From Polyangium jinanense (GTDB taxonomy: Bacteria > Myxococcota > Polyangia > Polyangiales > Polyangiaceae): 17,946 bases of DNA. Shown piece after piece: positions 1 to 6,994 of the stretch. Under the pieces are notes generated by a model, which saw nothing but the letters and a program-made list of their open reading frames with translations, did not search any database and was not told the origin of the DNA. Made by a program: the position numbers and the translations under genes. The stretch is from contig NZ_JAGTJJ010000110.1 of assembly GCF_028435365.1 (NCBI RefSeq), forward strand, positions 1 through 17,946, written 5' to 3'. The number at the start of each line of letters is the position of its first letter. Positions within the stretch are counted from its first letter, which is position 1.

Positions 1-176
1 CGATGAACTGCGCGATGCGCAGTTCATCGAACAGGCCAGGTCAAGAGGTCTTGCCACCGGCGCCTTGGAAGAACTGCGCATCGCGCAGTTCTTCCACAAA
101 AGGTCCAGCGCTTGCGCTGGTCCGGGTCGAGGGGCGGACAGCCCCCGCGGGGTCCGGGGCAGCGCCCCGGCGCAAC
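1..176 (+). repeat. Palindrome-rich intergenic element, copy 1 (cut by window edge, internally deleted)
   Basis: The copy begins with a perfect hairpin at 1-29 (stem CGATGAACTGCGC, loop GAT). A second follows at 67-95 (stem GGAAGAACTGCGC, loop ATC), then CCAGCGC/GCGCTGG at 105-120, a GGGGC-GGACA-GCCCC hairpin near 131-145, and CCGGGGC/GCCCCGG at 154-170. The centre between the two 13-bp hairpins is only 37 bases, against about 90-130 in the other copies, and reads CAAGAGGTCTTG where the inner inverted repeats of full copies would meet. The left arm lies outside the window. The right end stops about 4-10 bases from the stop codon of the HAD gene, which reads toward it. No T-tract follows any hairpin, so a classical intrinsic terminator is not supported. 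Confidence 0.9.
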
Positions 177-179
177 GGC

Positions 180-968
180 TCACGCCGCCTTCTTGACGCG
201 CGCGAGCGTCCCTCGCGCGAGCGCGTCCCGATCCACCTCGTCGAGCGACGTCACCACGAGGTCCGCCCCTGCCGCCCGCAAGAGCTCCTCGTCTCCGAGC
301 CGCGCCACCCCGATCACGCGCATCCCGCCGGCCTTCGCCGCTTGAACCCCCGACGTCGCATCTTCCACCACGAGCGACGCCTCGGGCCGCACGCCGAGAT
401 CCGCCGCGGCTCCGAGGAAGATGTCCGGGTAGGGTTTGCCCCTCGGAAACGTCCGGCCGCAGACGTTCGCGTCGAAGAGGTCGACGAGCGTCGTGCCCGG
501 CTCTTTCCCGAGTGGATCCGGCCGGATGCCCGGCATGGGCTCGGGCACGACGATCCGCGCGAGCAGCTCGTTCGCGTTCTTCGATGACGACGCGACCGCC
601 ATCGGCAAGCCCATGTCGCGCGCGTCGAGCACGAACCGCAGCGCGTCCGGGAAGGCCTGGAACGCGCCTGCCCGGATGAGGCCGAGGATCTTCGCCTGCT
701 TCGCCGCGCCGTACTCCGCGGCGTGGGCCGCGGCGTCGGGCACGCCGAAGTACTCGAGCGCCGCGCGCGCCCCGTCCTCGCGAGGTTTGCCGGCGACGAT
801 CTCCTGGTAGACCGCGGTGTCGAAGCGCTCCGGTGTGTACCGCGACCGAGCCGCGAGGTCCTTCCACGGGCCCCGCATGAGCTCCTCCAAGGTGTCCCGC
901 CAGGCTCGCTCGTGCGGCGAATCGACGAGCACGCCATCCACGTCGAAGAGGATCCCCTCGAACGCCAT
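180..968 (-). CDS. HAD-superfamily hydrolase, beta-phosphoglucomutase-like
   Basis: 262 residues. This is a probable cytosolic phosphatase or phosphomutase of HAD subfamily IA. Motif I is DVDGVLVDS with the nucleophile pair D9/D11. Motif II is the ASSSKN stretch near 126-131, motif III is K178 in GKPYPDIF, and motif IV is VVEDATSG with E202/D203. A helical cap lies between motifs I and II. A Pro-rich insertion (about 140-160) between motifs II and III is longer than in typical family members and may touch substrate specificity. It is the last gene of a minus-strand unit, 67 bases after the FIST gene. No clear Shine-Dalgarno is seen before its ATG, but the start places motif I at the usual distance from the N-terminus. 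The substrate cannot be named from sequence. Confidence 0.9.
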   Translation of the reverse strand: MAFEGILFDVDGVLVDSPHERAWRDTLEELMRGPWKDLAARSRYTPERFDTAVYQEIVAGKPREDGARAALEYFGVPDAAAHAAEYGAAKQAKILGLIRAGAFQAFPDALRFVLDARDMGLPMAVASSSKNANELLARIVVPEPMPGIRPDPLGKEPGTTLVDLFDANVCGRTFPRGKPYPDIFLGAAADLGVRPEASLVVEDATSGVQAAKAGGMRVIGVARLGDEELLRAAGADLVVTSLDEVDRDALARGTLARVKKAA

Positions 969-1035
969 GGGGGGGCAGATGGAGCCCTGAGAGGCCCACG
1001 GGAAGCCCCGCGGCGAGCTCGTCCCGAGGAGGCGA

Positions 1036-2142
1036 TCAGCCGAAGAGGAGCATCGTCGCCGTCTGGTTCACGTGGCCGAGGAACTGCTCGCCGTACGTGC
1101 TGAACCCGACCGTCGGGATGCCCTCGAAGAGCGCGCCGTACGGCTCGATGAGCCCTCGCGACTCGATCTCGTGCGTGCGCAGGACGCAGTCGAAGTTGAC
1201 GAGCGCCGACGCGCCGCCGAGCTCCGCGCGGGCCGTCGCGATCGCGCAGCGCGTGTCCTCCACGATGTCGCTCGCTTCGAGCACCGTGAGGACCGTGCCC
1301 TCGGGAACGTTGCAGTAAAAGACCACGCTCTCGCCGCGGATCTGCTGGGGGCTGCGCACGAAGGGGTCGTCGCCGACCATCAGGCCGAGCGGGTGGTTCT
1401 GGAAGTGGTTCGCGAGCTCGTCCGCCGGGATCCCGAGCACCTCGGCGTACCGAGTCGCCGCGGGTTTGCCGTCGAACGCATGCACGACGCGCGCGGCCTC
1501 GTCGCAGGCAGTGACGCGGAGCGCGCGATCGAGCGGGCGGAAGCTCTGCGTCTTGAACGCGCGGAACGGCACCGCAGGCTCGAGCAGGAGCAGGACCGCG
1601 GCGTTCGTGAAGGCCATGCCGTCCTTCGCGACCCACGTCGACGTGAAGGTGAGATCGTCCCCCGCGGAGCCGCCAAGGATCGGAATGTCGGTGAGGTCGC
1701 CGAGCCGATCCATGAGGCGCTCCTCGGCGCTGCTGAGGCCGTCGACGAAGAGGAGGCCCACGTGCTGCGATGGATCCAGGCTCGAGAGCGGTCTCCCGAA
1801 GTGCGCTTCGAGCGGCGCGAGCGCGTGCTTGACGTCGGTGCGTCCGCGGATGTCCTCGATCACGGCGACAGCCGCGTCCCGCACGATCTCGCTGCCGAGC
1901 GCCATCGCAACGACCGAGCCCTTGCGCCACGCGCAGCCCTCGCGCTCGCCAGCCGTCGTGCACCCGACCACGAGCGCGCCCGGAAACGCACGCTGCATCG
2001 CCTCGGCGAGCGCGCGAGGATCCCGGCGGCCGCCGGCAAAATAAAGGACCACGACAGGCTCGACCGAGGCGAGCTCCGCGCGCATCAAGCGCGCGACGTC
2101 GTCCGCGCCGATCACGGTCGCATGAGCAGTTCGAACGGGCAC
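1036..2142 (-). CDS. FIST N/C domain protein (small-ligand sensor-like)
   Basis: 368 residues from a GTG start, with both FIST halves. The N-terminal FIST features are VVGCTTAGE (58-66), LLFVDGLS (130-137) and PILGGSAGDDL (154-164). The C-terminal features are VNFDCVLR (315-322) and the closing segment VGFSTYGEQF (345-354) through HVNQTATMLLFG (357-368). FIST domains are proposed sensory modules for small ligands such as amino acids. Here the domain stands alone, without a fused kinase, methyl-acceptor or cyclase output domain. The open frame runs upstream to 2325, but that would overlap the preceding gene. GGGAGAA at 2151-2157, 8 bases before the GTG at 2142, and the start of recognisable FIST sequence support the shorter form. 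No signal peptide or membrane segment is seen. Confidence 0.9.
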   Translation of the reverse strand: MPVRTAHATVIGADDVARLMRAELASVEPVVVLYFAGGRRDPRALAEAMQRAFPGALVVGCTTAGEREGCAWRKGSVVAMALGSEIVRDAAVAVIEDIRGRTDVKHALAPLEAHFGRPLSSLDPSQHVGLLFVDGLSSAEERLMDRLGDLTDIPILGGSAGDDLTFTSTWVAKDGMAFTNAAVLLLLEPAVPFRAFKTQSFRPLDRALRVTACDEAARVVHAFDGKPAATRYAEVLGIPADELANHFQNHPLGLMVGDDPFVRSPQQIRGESVVFYCNVPEGTVLTVLEASDIVEDTRCAIATARAELGGASALVNFDCVLRTHEIESRGLIEPYGALFEGIPTVGFSTYGEQFLGHVNQTATMLLFG

Positions 2143-2179
2143 GTTGACACTTCTCCCTGCGTGCTCTCGAAGAGGATGG

Positions 2180-2431
2180 CTAGCGTTGCGAGGAAGGCGG
2201 CGGTCGCCACGACACGCCCGCAGGCTGCGCAGACAGGTCGACGCCAAGCTCGCGCGCAAGGGCCTCGAGCTTGCGAAGGACCTCAGGATCGTCAGAGGTG
2301 GTGTCCGTGTGCTTCGAAGGATCAATGCCCTTCAGCATGAGCTTCGCGCGGACGAACCCCGCCATCGTCGGGTTGCCCCGCGAGCGATGGGCGACGATGG
2401 CGTCGATGATCTGCTTGACCTTCCCCGACAT
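2180..2431 (-). CDS. Small conserved-looking hypothetical protein
   Basis: 83 residues, soluble and basic at the N-terminus. It opens MSGKVKQIIDAIVAHRS, then GNPTMAGFVRAKLMLKGIDP, an acidic stretch (TSDDPEV) and a helix LRKLEALARELGV. I do not recognise a named family. The helix-turn-helix-like spacing and charged surface could suit protein or nucleic-acid binding, but this is speculation. It lies 37 bases upstream of the FIST gene on the same strand, so the two are probably co-transcribed, and it heads the unit just downstream of repeat copy 2. A short palindrome (CGCGAG/CTCGCG, 2439-2452) lies directly upstream of the start. The codon pattern and alignment with the operon support it as real over overlapping frames on the other strand. 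Confidence 0.7.
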   Translation of the reverse strand: MSGKVKQIIDAIVAHRSRGNPTMAGFVRAKLMLKGIDPSKHTDTTSDDPEVLRKLEALARELGVDLSAQPAGVSWRPPPSSQR

Positions 2432-2540
2432 GCTTTCGCGAGGTCTCGCGCCTCAAAACGCGGCGCGATCTCCCGCCCCAGAGTCATCATCGCACAAACG
2501 TCACATCACGCGCGAGGGCTGAGGGGTGATCTCTTCTTGG

Positions 2541-2866
2541 GCGCCGCGCCGGGGCGCTGCCCCGGGCCCCGCGGGGGCTATCCGCCCCTCGACCCGGACC
2601 AGGGCAAGCCCTGGACTCGTGATGGAAGAACTGCGCGTTGCGCAGTTCTTCCAACAGGCCGGTGGGACCGCGTTGCCAGTCGAAAGGGCAGCGCCGCTGT
2701 CTTGATGAGCAGGGTCGCTCATGGTCTTGACTGCGGCCTGTTCGATGAACTGCGCATCGCGCAGTTCATCGACCCCGGGTCCAGCGCTTGCGCTGGTCCG
2801 GGTCCAGGGGCGGACAGCCCCTGGTGGGGCCTGGGGCAACGCCCCAGCGCAACGCCCCAGCGCAGC
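2541..2866 (-). repeat. Palindrome-rich intergenic element, copy 2 (complete, reverse orientation)
   Basis: A complete copy, inverted relative to copies 1, 3 and 4. Hairpins in plus-strand order are: CCGGGGC/GCCCCGG 2549-2565; GGGGC-TATCC-GCCCC 2574-2588; CCAGGGC-AA-GCCCTGG 2599-2614; the 13-bp stem GGAAGAACTGCGC with loop GTT 2624-2652; a centre 2653-2742; the 13-bp stem CGATGAACTGCGC with loop ATC 2743-2771; CCAGCGC-TT-GCGCTGG 2781-2796; CCAGGGGC-GGACA-GCCCCTGG 2804-2824; and CTGGGGC-AAC-GCCCCAG 2831-2847. A 13-bp tandem duplication (GCAACGCCCCAGC) occupies 2836-2861. The element ends a few bases from the kinase stop codon (2871-2873). On the other side it lies about 110 bases from the start of the small hypothetical gene. 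It fills almost all of the gene-free stretch 2432-2870. Confidence 0.95.
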
Positions 2867-2870
2867 GGCT

Positions 2871-4595
2871 CTACACCGGCGCCGTCGCCACGGGCACGCC
2901 GCCCGCGAGCTCCGCGAAGAAGGGCGCCAGATCTGCTCGGCCTCGGAGCGGCGCGCAGATTCGACCGGACGAGCGCAGGAGCTCCATCTCGAGCTTCTCG
3001 GCGCGCCGGCCCACGTCCGCGAGTGCGAGGAAGTGCTTCGCCTTGCGATCTTCCATCGCCCGATCCGCGATCACGAGACTGTGCCGGAGCTCCCGGATTT
3101 GCTGATCCACCTCGGCCACTGCGCGTTCTTTCTCGACTGCTGCGGCCTCGACCTCGAGCTCGGCGTGACGCGCGTCCGCCCAGAGCTCGACGAGATCGGC
3201 GAGTGCGCGGTATGCGTCTGCGAGCTCGCGGTAAGGCTCGCGGAAGCCGCTCCGGCCCTCCCAGAACACCACATCCCGGTGCGCCTCGCGCACGCGCGGC
3301 GCGAACGATCGCGCGGCTCCGGCGAGCGGCGCGATGCCGACCCGCGTCGCGCGTGCTTCCTCGCGCGTCCGCGAGATGTCCACCGTGAGCCGATCCATCG
3401 CCTTGCCTTGGCGGAAGCGGCCCTCCTTCCACTCGCGGTGGATCGTGTCGAGCGCGCGTTGCTCCTCGAGACCGCGGGCTCGTAGCTCCGCGAGCTCCTT
3501 CACGTGCGCCTTCATCTGCTCCAGCGTCCGCGCGACCTCGACGGGCAGCGCGCCGCCGTAGGTCTTGCCGACGAGACGCTCCACGATCTCGACGCGCGTG
3601 CTCCAGCGCTGCGCTGCGGCCGCGGATGAAGGGCGCGGCGGCGCGATCGGCCCCGAGTCGAGCTCGGGCGGCGAGGGGATCCGCGCGGCTTCGCTGACCT
3701 CCTTCAACGACGCGAGCACCCGGTGTGCGTCGACGGGCCGGCCGTCGGGCACCTTCGCCATGAGGTCGTAGACGAGCTGATCGAGCGCGGGCGGCGCGTC
3801 TGGCAGGTGCTCGCCGAGACGCGGCGGCGGCTCCAGCATGTGCTTGTTCAGGATCTGCGCGGGGCTCGGCGCGTCGAAGGGCAGACGCTGCGTCAGCATC
3901 TCGAAGAGGATCACGCCGAGCGCGTACAGATCGGCCGGCGGGCCTGCGTCCGACGATGTCGCGCGCTCGGGGGCCATGTACTCGGGCGTGCCGAAGACCT
4001 CGCCCGCGTTTGTCAGACGCACGTCCTGCGCGCAGCGCGCGATGCCGAAATCGAGGAGTTTGACCCGGTCACCCCGGAGCAAGAACACGTTCTCCGGCTT
4101 GAGGTCGCGGTGGATGACCTCGAAGTCGTGGGCGCGGGCGAGCGCGCGGGTCATCTGGATGACGATGGGGAGCGCGCGCGCGATCGGCACCGGGCCGCTT
4201 GCGATGACCTCCGAGAGGCTCTCGCCTTCGAGCAGTTCCATCACGAGAAACGGCGTGCCGTCCTCCGCGTCGCCGTGATCGAAGATCTCGATGATGTTCG
4301 GATGCGCGAGCCTTTGCGCGAGCTTCGCCTCGCGGTTGAAGCGCTCGCGTGTCGTGTGATCCGAGGCGAGCTGCGGGTTCAGGAGCTTCACCGCGCAGGG
4401 TCTGTCCGTGAGCAGGAAGCGCGCGCGGTACACGGAGGCCATGCCGCCGATGCCGATGAGCTCGTCGAGCACGTACCTGCCCGCGACGGTGTTGCCGAGC
4501 CACGGATCCCGGAGCACGACGAGCGTCGAGCCGTCGGCGAAGCAAGTGTTGCTCTCGCTCGGATAGCGGAGGCTGCACGTGGGGCAGGACTTCAT
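2871..4595 (-). CDS. Serine/threonine protein kinase with N-terminal zinc-ribbon and coiled-coil tail
   Basis: 574 residues. Residues 1-22 are a zinc-ribbon-like motif (C4, C7, C18, then ADG) common at the start of myxobacterial kinases. The Hanks-type kinase domain spans about 41-300: glycine loop GIGGMASV (48-55), Lys70 in AVKLLN, HRDLKPEN (162-169, catalytic D164), DFG (182-184) and APE (208-210). All key residues are present, so it should be active. A Pro/Ser linker (about 303-330) leads to a charged helical, probably coiled-coil region (about 335-545). I see no transmembrane helix, unlike many PknB-type receptors, so it is probably cytosolic. The frame opens at 4646, but MKSCPTC is the usual family N-terminus. 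It starts 75 bases after the aldehyde dehydrogenase stop, suggesting co-transcription. Its stop nearly touches repeat copy 2. Confidence 0.93.
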   Translation of the reverse strand: MKSCPTCSLRYPSESNTCFADGSTLVVLRDPWLGNTVAGRYVLDELIGIGGMASVYRARFLLTDRPCAVKLLNPQLASDHTTRERFNREAKLAQRLAHPNIIEIFDHGDAEDGTPFLVMELLEGESLSEVIASGPVPIARALPIVIQMTRALARAHDFEVIHRDLKPENVFLLRGDRVKLLDFGIARCAQDVRLTNAGEVFGTPEYMAPERATSSDAGPPADLYALGVILFEMLTQRLPFDAPSPAQILNKHMLEPPPRLGEHLPDAPPALDQLVYDLMAKVPDGRPVDAHRVLASLKEVSEAARIPSPPELDSGPIAPPRPSSAAAAQRWSTRVEIVERLVGKTYGGALPVEVARTLEQMKAHVKELAELRARGLEEQRALDTIHREWKEGRFRQGKAMDRLTVDISRTREEARATRVGIAPLAGAARSFAPRVREAHRDVVFWEGRSGFREPYRELADAYRALADLVELWADARHAELEVEAAAVEKERAVAEVDQQIRELRHSLVIADRAMEDRKAKHFLALADVGRRAEKLEMELLRSSGRICAPLRGRADLAPFFAELAGGVPVATAPV

Positions 4596-4670
4596 GCGCG
4601 GCGCGGGGGACGGCAGGGGGCAGTGACGTGGGGCGGCCGGTCCCATCCACCACCCCCGAGTGCCACCTGA

Positions 4671-6254
4671 TTACAGGATCTCGCCAATGCGCTGCAAGAG
4701 TCCGCCGCCTGAGAAGAGCGCCCGCAGCCCTTTGCGGAACCAACCATAACTTTGGGCCGTGTACGGGAACCAGAGCGGGTCCTTGCTGCCCATGCCGACA
4801 CGCTCGACGCTGACGTGCTTGATGTTGCACATCTCGCGCAGGCCCTCTTCCCCCATCGCACGGCCGAAGCCGCTCGCTTTGATGCCGCCGAAGGGCGTGT
4901 CGGGCGTGCCGCCGTTCGTCAGCACGTCGTTCACGAGCACGCTGCCCGCATCGACGCGCTCGGCAAGACGCGTCGCGTGATCACGGTCGCGGGAGAAGAC
5001 GTACGCGTTCAGACCGAGGTGCGAGTCGTTCGCGAGGCGAAGCGCCTCTTCCTCGGTCGAGACGCGCATGAACGGCACGATCGGCCCGAAGATCTCTTCG
5101 GTCATGACGGTCATCTGGTGGTTGCAGCCGTCGATCACGGTCGGCTCGAAGAACTGCCCCGGCCCCTCGCGCCGCTTGCCGCCCGCGCGCACCGTGGCGC
5201 CCTTCTGCAGCGCGTCAGCGATGTGCTTCTCGGCCACGTCGATCTGATGCGGGAAGATGATCGCGCCGACGTCGACGAACTCGGCGCTCGGATCCCCCTG
5301 CCTGAGCTCCCTCGTCAGCTCGACGACGCGATCGAGGAGCTTGTCGTGAACCTCGCGGTGTGCGTAGACGCGCTCGACGGAGACGCAGACCTGGCCCGAG
5401 TTCGAGAAGCCGCCGAACACGATGGCGCGCGCAGTGCGCTCGACGTCGGCGTCGGCGCAGGCGATGAGCGGCGCCTTGCCGCCAAGCTCCATGACGCACG
5501 GGATGAGCCGCTCGCCACACGCAGCCGCGACCCTGCGGCCCGTGGCGACGCTGCCCGTGAGGATCACGAAGTCCGGCTGCGCCTCGATGAGCGCCGCGCC
5601 CGTGGGCCCGAAGCCAGGGACGATCTGGAGCAGGTCCTCGGGCAGGCCCGCGCTGTCCCAGACCTCCTTGGCCTTCTGCGCGATGAGCGGCGTGACCTCG
5701 CTCGGCTTGATGACGACGGCGTTGCCCGCGAGCAGCGCGAGGATCGCGTCGCGCAAGGGGAGCTGGAACGGGTAGTTCCAGGGCGAGATCACGGCCACGA
5801 CGCCGCGGGGCTTGTAGTGGATGAAGCTCCGGCGGTGCTTCATCAGGTGGAGCTTGATCTCGTGCGGCGCAAGGACGCGCGGCGCGGCCTTGGCGAAGAA
5901 GGTCGCGATGTCAGCGGCGACCATGACCTCGTGGAGCAGGGCCTCGTGGCGCGGTTTTCCGCACTCGCGCACGAGCAGGTCGACGATCTCGTCGACGCGG
6001 TCGACGATGGCGTCGCGGAAGCGCAGGACGCGCTCGCAGCGCTCCTCGACGGGCAGGGCGCCCCAGGCTTCCTGCGCGCGCCGCGCCCGCTCGACGGCGC
6101 GCTTGACCTCGTCAGCAGAGGTGACCTTCACCTCGCCGAGGAGCTCGCCCGTGGCAGGCGCGTAGCTCCGGATCTTCGTCGCCGCGTGCCCATTGGCGCC
6201 CGGACCGCTCCCCGCAACGTTGCCCGCCCCTCGGTCCATCACCACCTGGCCCAT
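4671..6254 (-). CDS. NAD(P)-dependent aldehyde dehydrogenase family protein
   Basis: 527 residues, close to the usual ALDH length with a short tail. It oxidises an aldehyde to the carboxylic acid. Visible landmarks are the ISPWNYPF segment with N160, Lys183 in VIKPSE (cofactor binding), the GSVATG turn (234-239), the general base E256 in ELGGK, the catalytic nucleophile C290 in GQVC, and EEIFGPIVP in the C-terminal half. The sequence resembles succinate-semialdehyde or other broad-specificity ALDHs, but the substrate is not determined. The C-terminal tail (about 486-527) is aromatic and basic (LWFPYTAQSYGWFRKGL) and could associate with a membrane; this is inference. The frame extends to 6440, but GGGAGG at 6260-6265, 5 bases before the ATG at 6254, fixes the start. 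It heads a unit with the downstream kinase. Confidence 0.93.
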   Translation of the reverse strand: MGQVVMDRGAGNVAGSGPGANGHAATKIRSYAPATGELLGEVKVTSADEVKRAVERARRAQEAWGALPVEERCERVLRFRDAIVDRVDEIVDLLVRECGKPRHEALLHEVMVAADIATFFAKAAPRVLAPHEIKLHLMKHRRSFIHYKPRGVVAVISPWNYPFQLPLRDAILALLAGNAVVIKPSEVTPLIAQKAKEVWDSAGLPEDLLQIVPGFGPTGAALIEAQPDFVILTGSVATGRRVAAACGERLIPCVMELGGKAPLIACADADVERTARAIVFGGFSNSGQVCVSVERVYAHREVHDKLLDRVVELTRELRQGDPSAEFVDVGAIIFPHQIDVAEKHIADALQKGATVRAGGKRREGPGQFFEPTVIDGCNHQMTVMTEEIFGPIVPFMRVSTEEEALRLANDSHLGLNAYVFSRDRDHATRLAERVDAGSVLVNDVLTNGGTPDTPFGGIKASGFGRAMGEEGLREMCNIKHVSVERVGMGSKDPLWFPYTAQSYGWFRKGLRALFSGGGLLQRIGEIL

Positions 6255-6348
6255 TTCATCCTCCCATGCAGGAAAGCCGAGCGATCGGCCCGGCGCGTCG
6301 TGCGCCTTCGCGCATCCGCGCGGGCTCTTCGCCGGCACGTCGTCGGAG

Positions 6349-6377
6349 AACGTAGCCAAAGGGACGGCGTGCTTCAA
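6349..6377 (-). promoter_or_regulatory. Possible sigma-70-type promoter for the aldehyde dehydrogenase unit
   Basis: On the minus strand, TTGAAG (6372-6377) and TACGTT (6349-6354) are separated by exactly 17 bases, about 95 bases upstream of the ALDH start. The match is partial (4/6 and 3/6, with the key T, A and final T of the -10 box). The rest of 6255-6492 shows no other feature I can support. It lies between the ALDH start and repeat copy 3, so the promoter is outside the repeat. Confidence 0.25.
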
Positions 6378-6492
6378 TACGGAGAGCTCGCACCTAGGAC
6401 GGCGCCCATGCAGGCTGCTGTCCAGAACGAAGGCATGCATCCCGCGATCGAGCGCGCCCCCGATCGTCGGAGCAGGCAGATTGCCCTGCGGC

Positions 6493-6815
6493 AGCGTAGC
6501 GCCGGGGTTTCACCCCGGACCCGAGCAGGGGCTGTCCGCCCCTGCACCCGGGGCCTGCGCAAGCGCTGGACCCAGGGGCGATGAACTGCGCGATGCGCAG
6601 TTCATCGAACAGCCGAGGCAAGAGCAGGAGCGACCCTGCCCCGTCAAGACCGCCGCGCTGCCATTTCGGTCGGCAACGCCGTCCAGGGTCTTGCCACCGG
6701 CCCGCTGGAAGAACTGCGCATCGCGCAGTTCTTCCACCCTCGGTCCAGGCCGTGCCTGGTTCGGGTCGAGGGGCGAACAGCCCCCGCGGGGCCCGGGGCA
6801 GCGCCCCGGCGCGGC
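6493..6815 (+). repeat. Palindrome-rich intergenic element, copy 3 (complete)
   Basis: Hairpins in order are: CCGGGGT-TTC-ACCCCGG 6502-6518; GCAGGGGC-TGTCC-GCCCCTGC 6525-6545; CCTGCGC/GCGCTGG with one mismatch 6554-6569; the 13-bp stem with loop GAT 6579-6607; a centre 6608-6706 with GGCAAGA and TCTTGCC as an inner inverted pair; the 13-bp stem with loop ATC 6707-6735; CCAGGC-CGT-GCCTGG 6745-6759; GGGGC-GAACA-GCCCC 6770-6784; and CCGGGGC-AGC-GCCCCGG 6793-6809. This copy lies between two divergent genes, upstream of both, so it cannot serve only as a terminator. It fills the middle of the 740-base gap 6255-6994. A short CGTCCC-CTTC-GGGACG hairpin (6815-6830) follows directly. Confidence 0.95.
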
Positions 6816-6994
6816 GTCCCCTTCGGGACGGAGAGCGCGGAGAACGAGGAGGCGGGCTCGGGCGCATTGACGTGTCATGGCGCGCGCTCGACGAACATGG
6901 CAGCGCGCGAGCGGCATGCCGCCGAGGCGCAGGCCTCCGGGGGGGAGCTCGGCGAGACAGGCTGAGCCCGAGAGGCGCGAAAGGGGAGGGGCAC

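Noticed and set aside
1..95. CRISPR-like repeated palindromes
   Set aside because: Hairpins are not regularly spaced, no unique spacers of constant length occur, and no cas gene is present.
314..1963. 549-codon minus-strand frame across the HAD and FIST genes
   Set aside because: It overlaps two well-supported genes in another frame and has shadow-type composition.
2501..2839. Small open frames within the repeat elements, giving peptides such as ELRDAQFIEQ and GSRGGQPPRGPGQRPGA
   Set aside because: They are translations of the palindromes and differ in frame and extent between copies. They may appear in databases as false hypothetical proteins.
4752..6584. 610-codon open frame opposite the aldehyde dehydrogenase
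   Set aside because: High-GC shadow frame. The opposite strand encodes a complete dehydrogenase with all catalytic residues.
6493..6815. Insertion sequence with terminal inverted repeats
   Set aside because: No transposase is encoded and I could not see target-site duplications. It might still be a non-autonomous element, so it is listed as a repeat.
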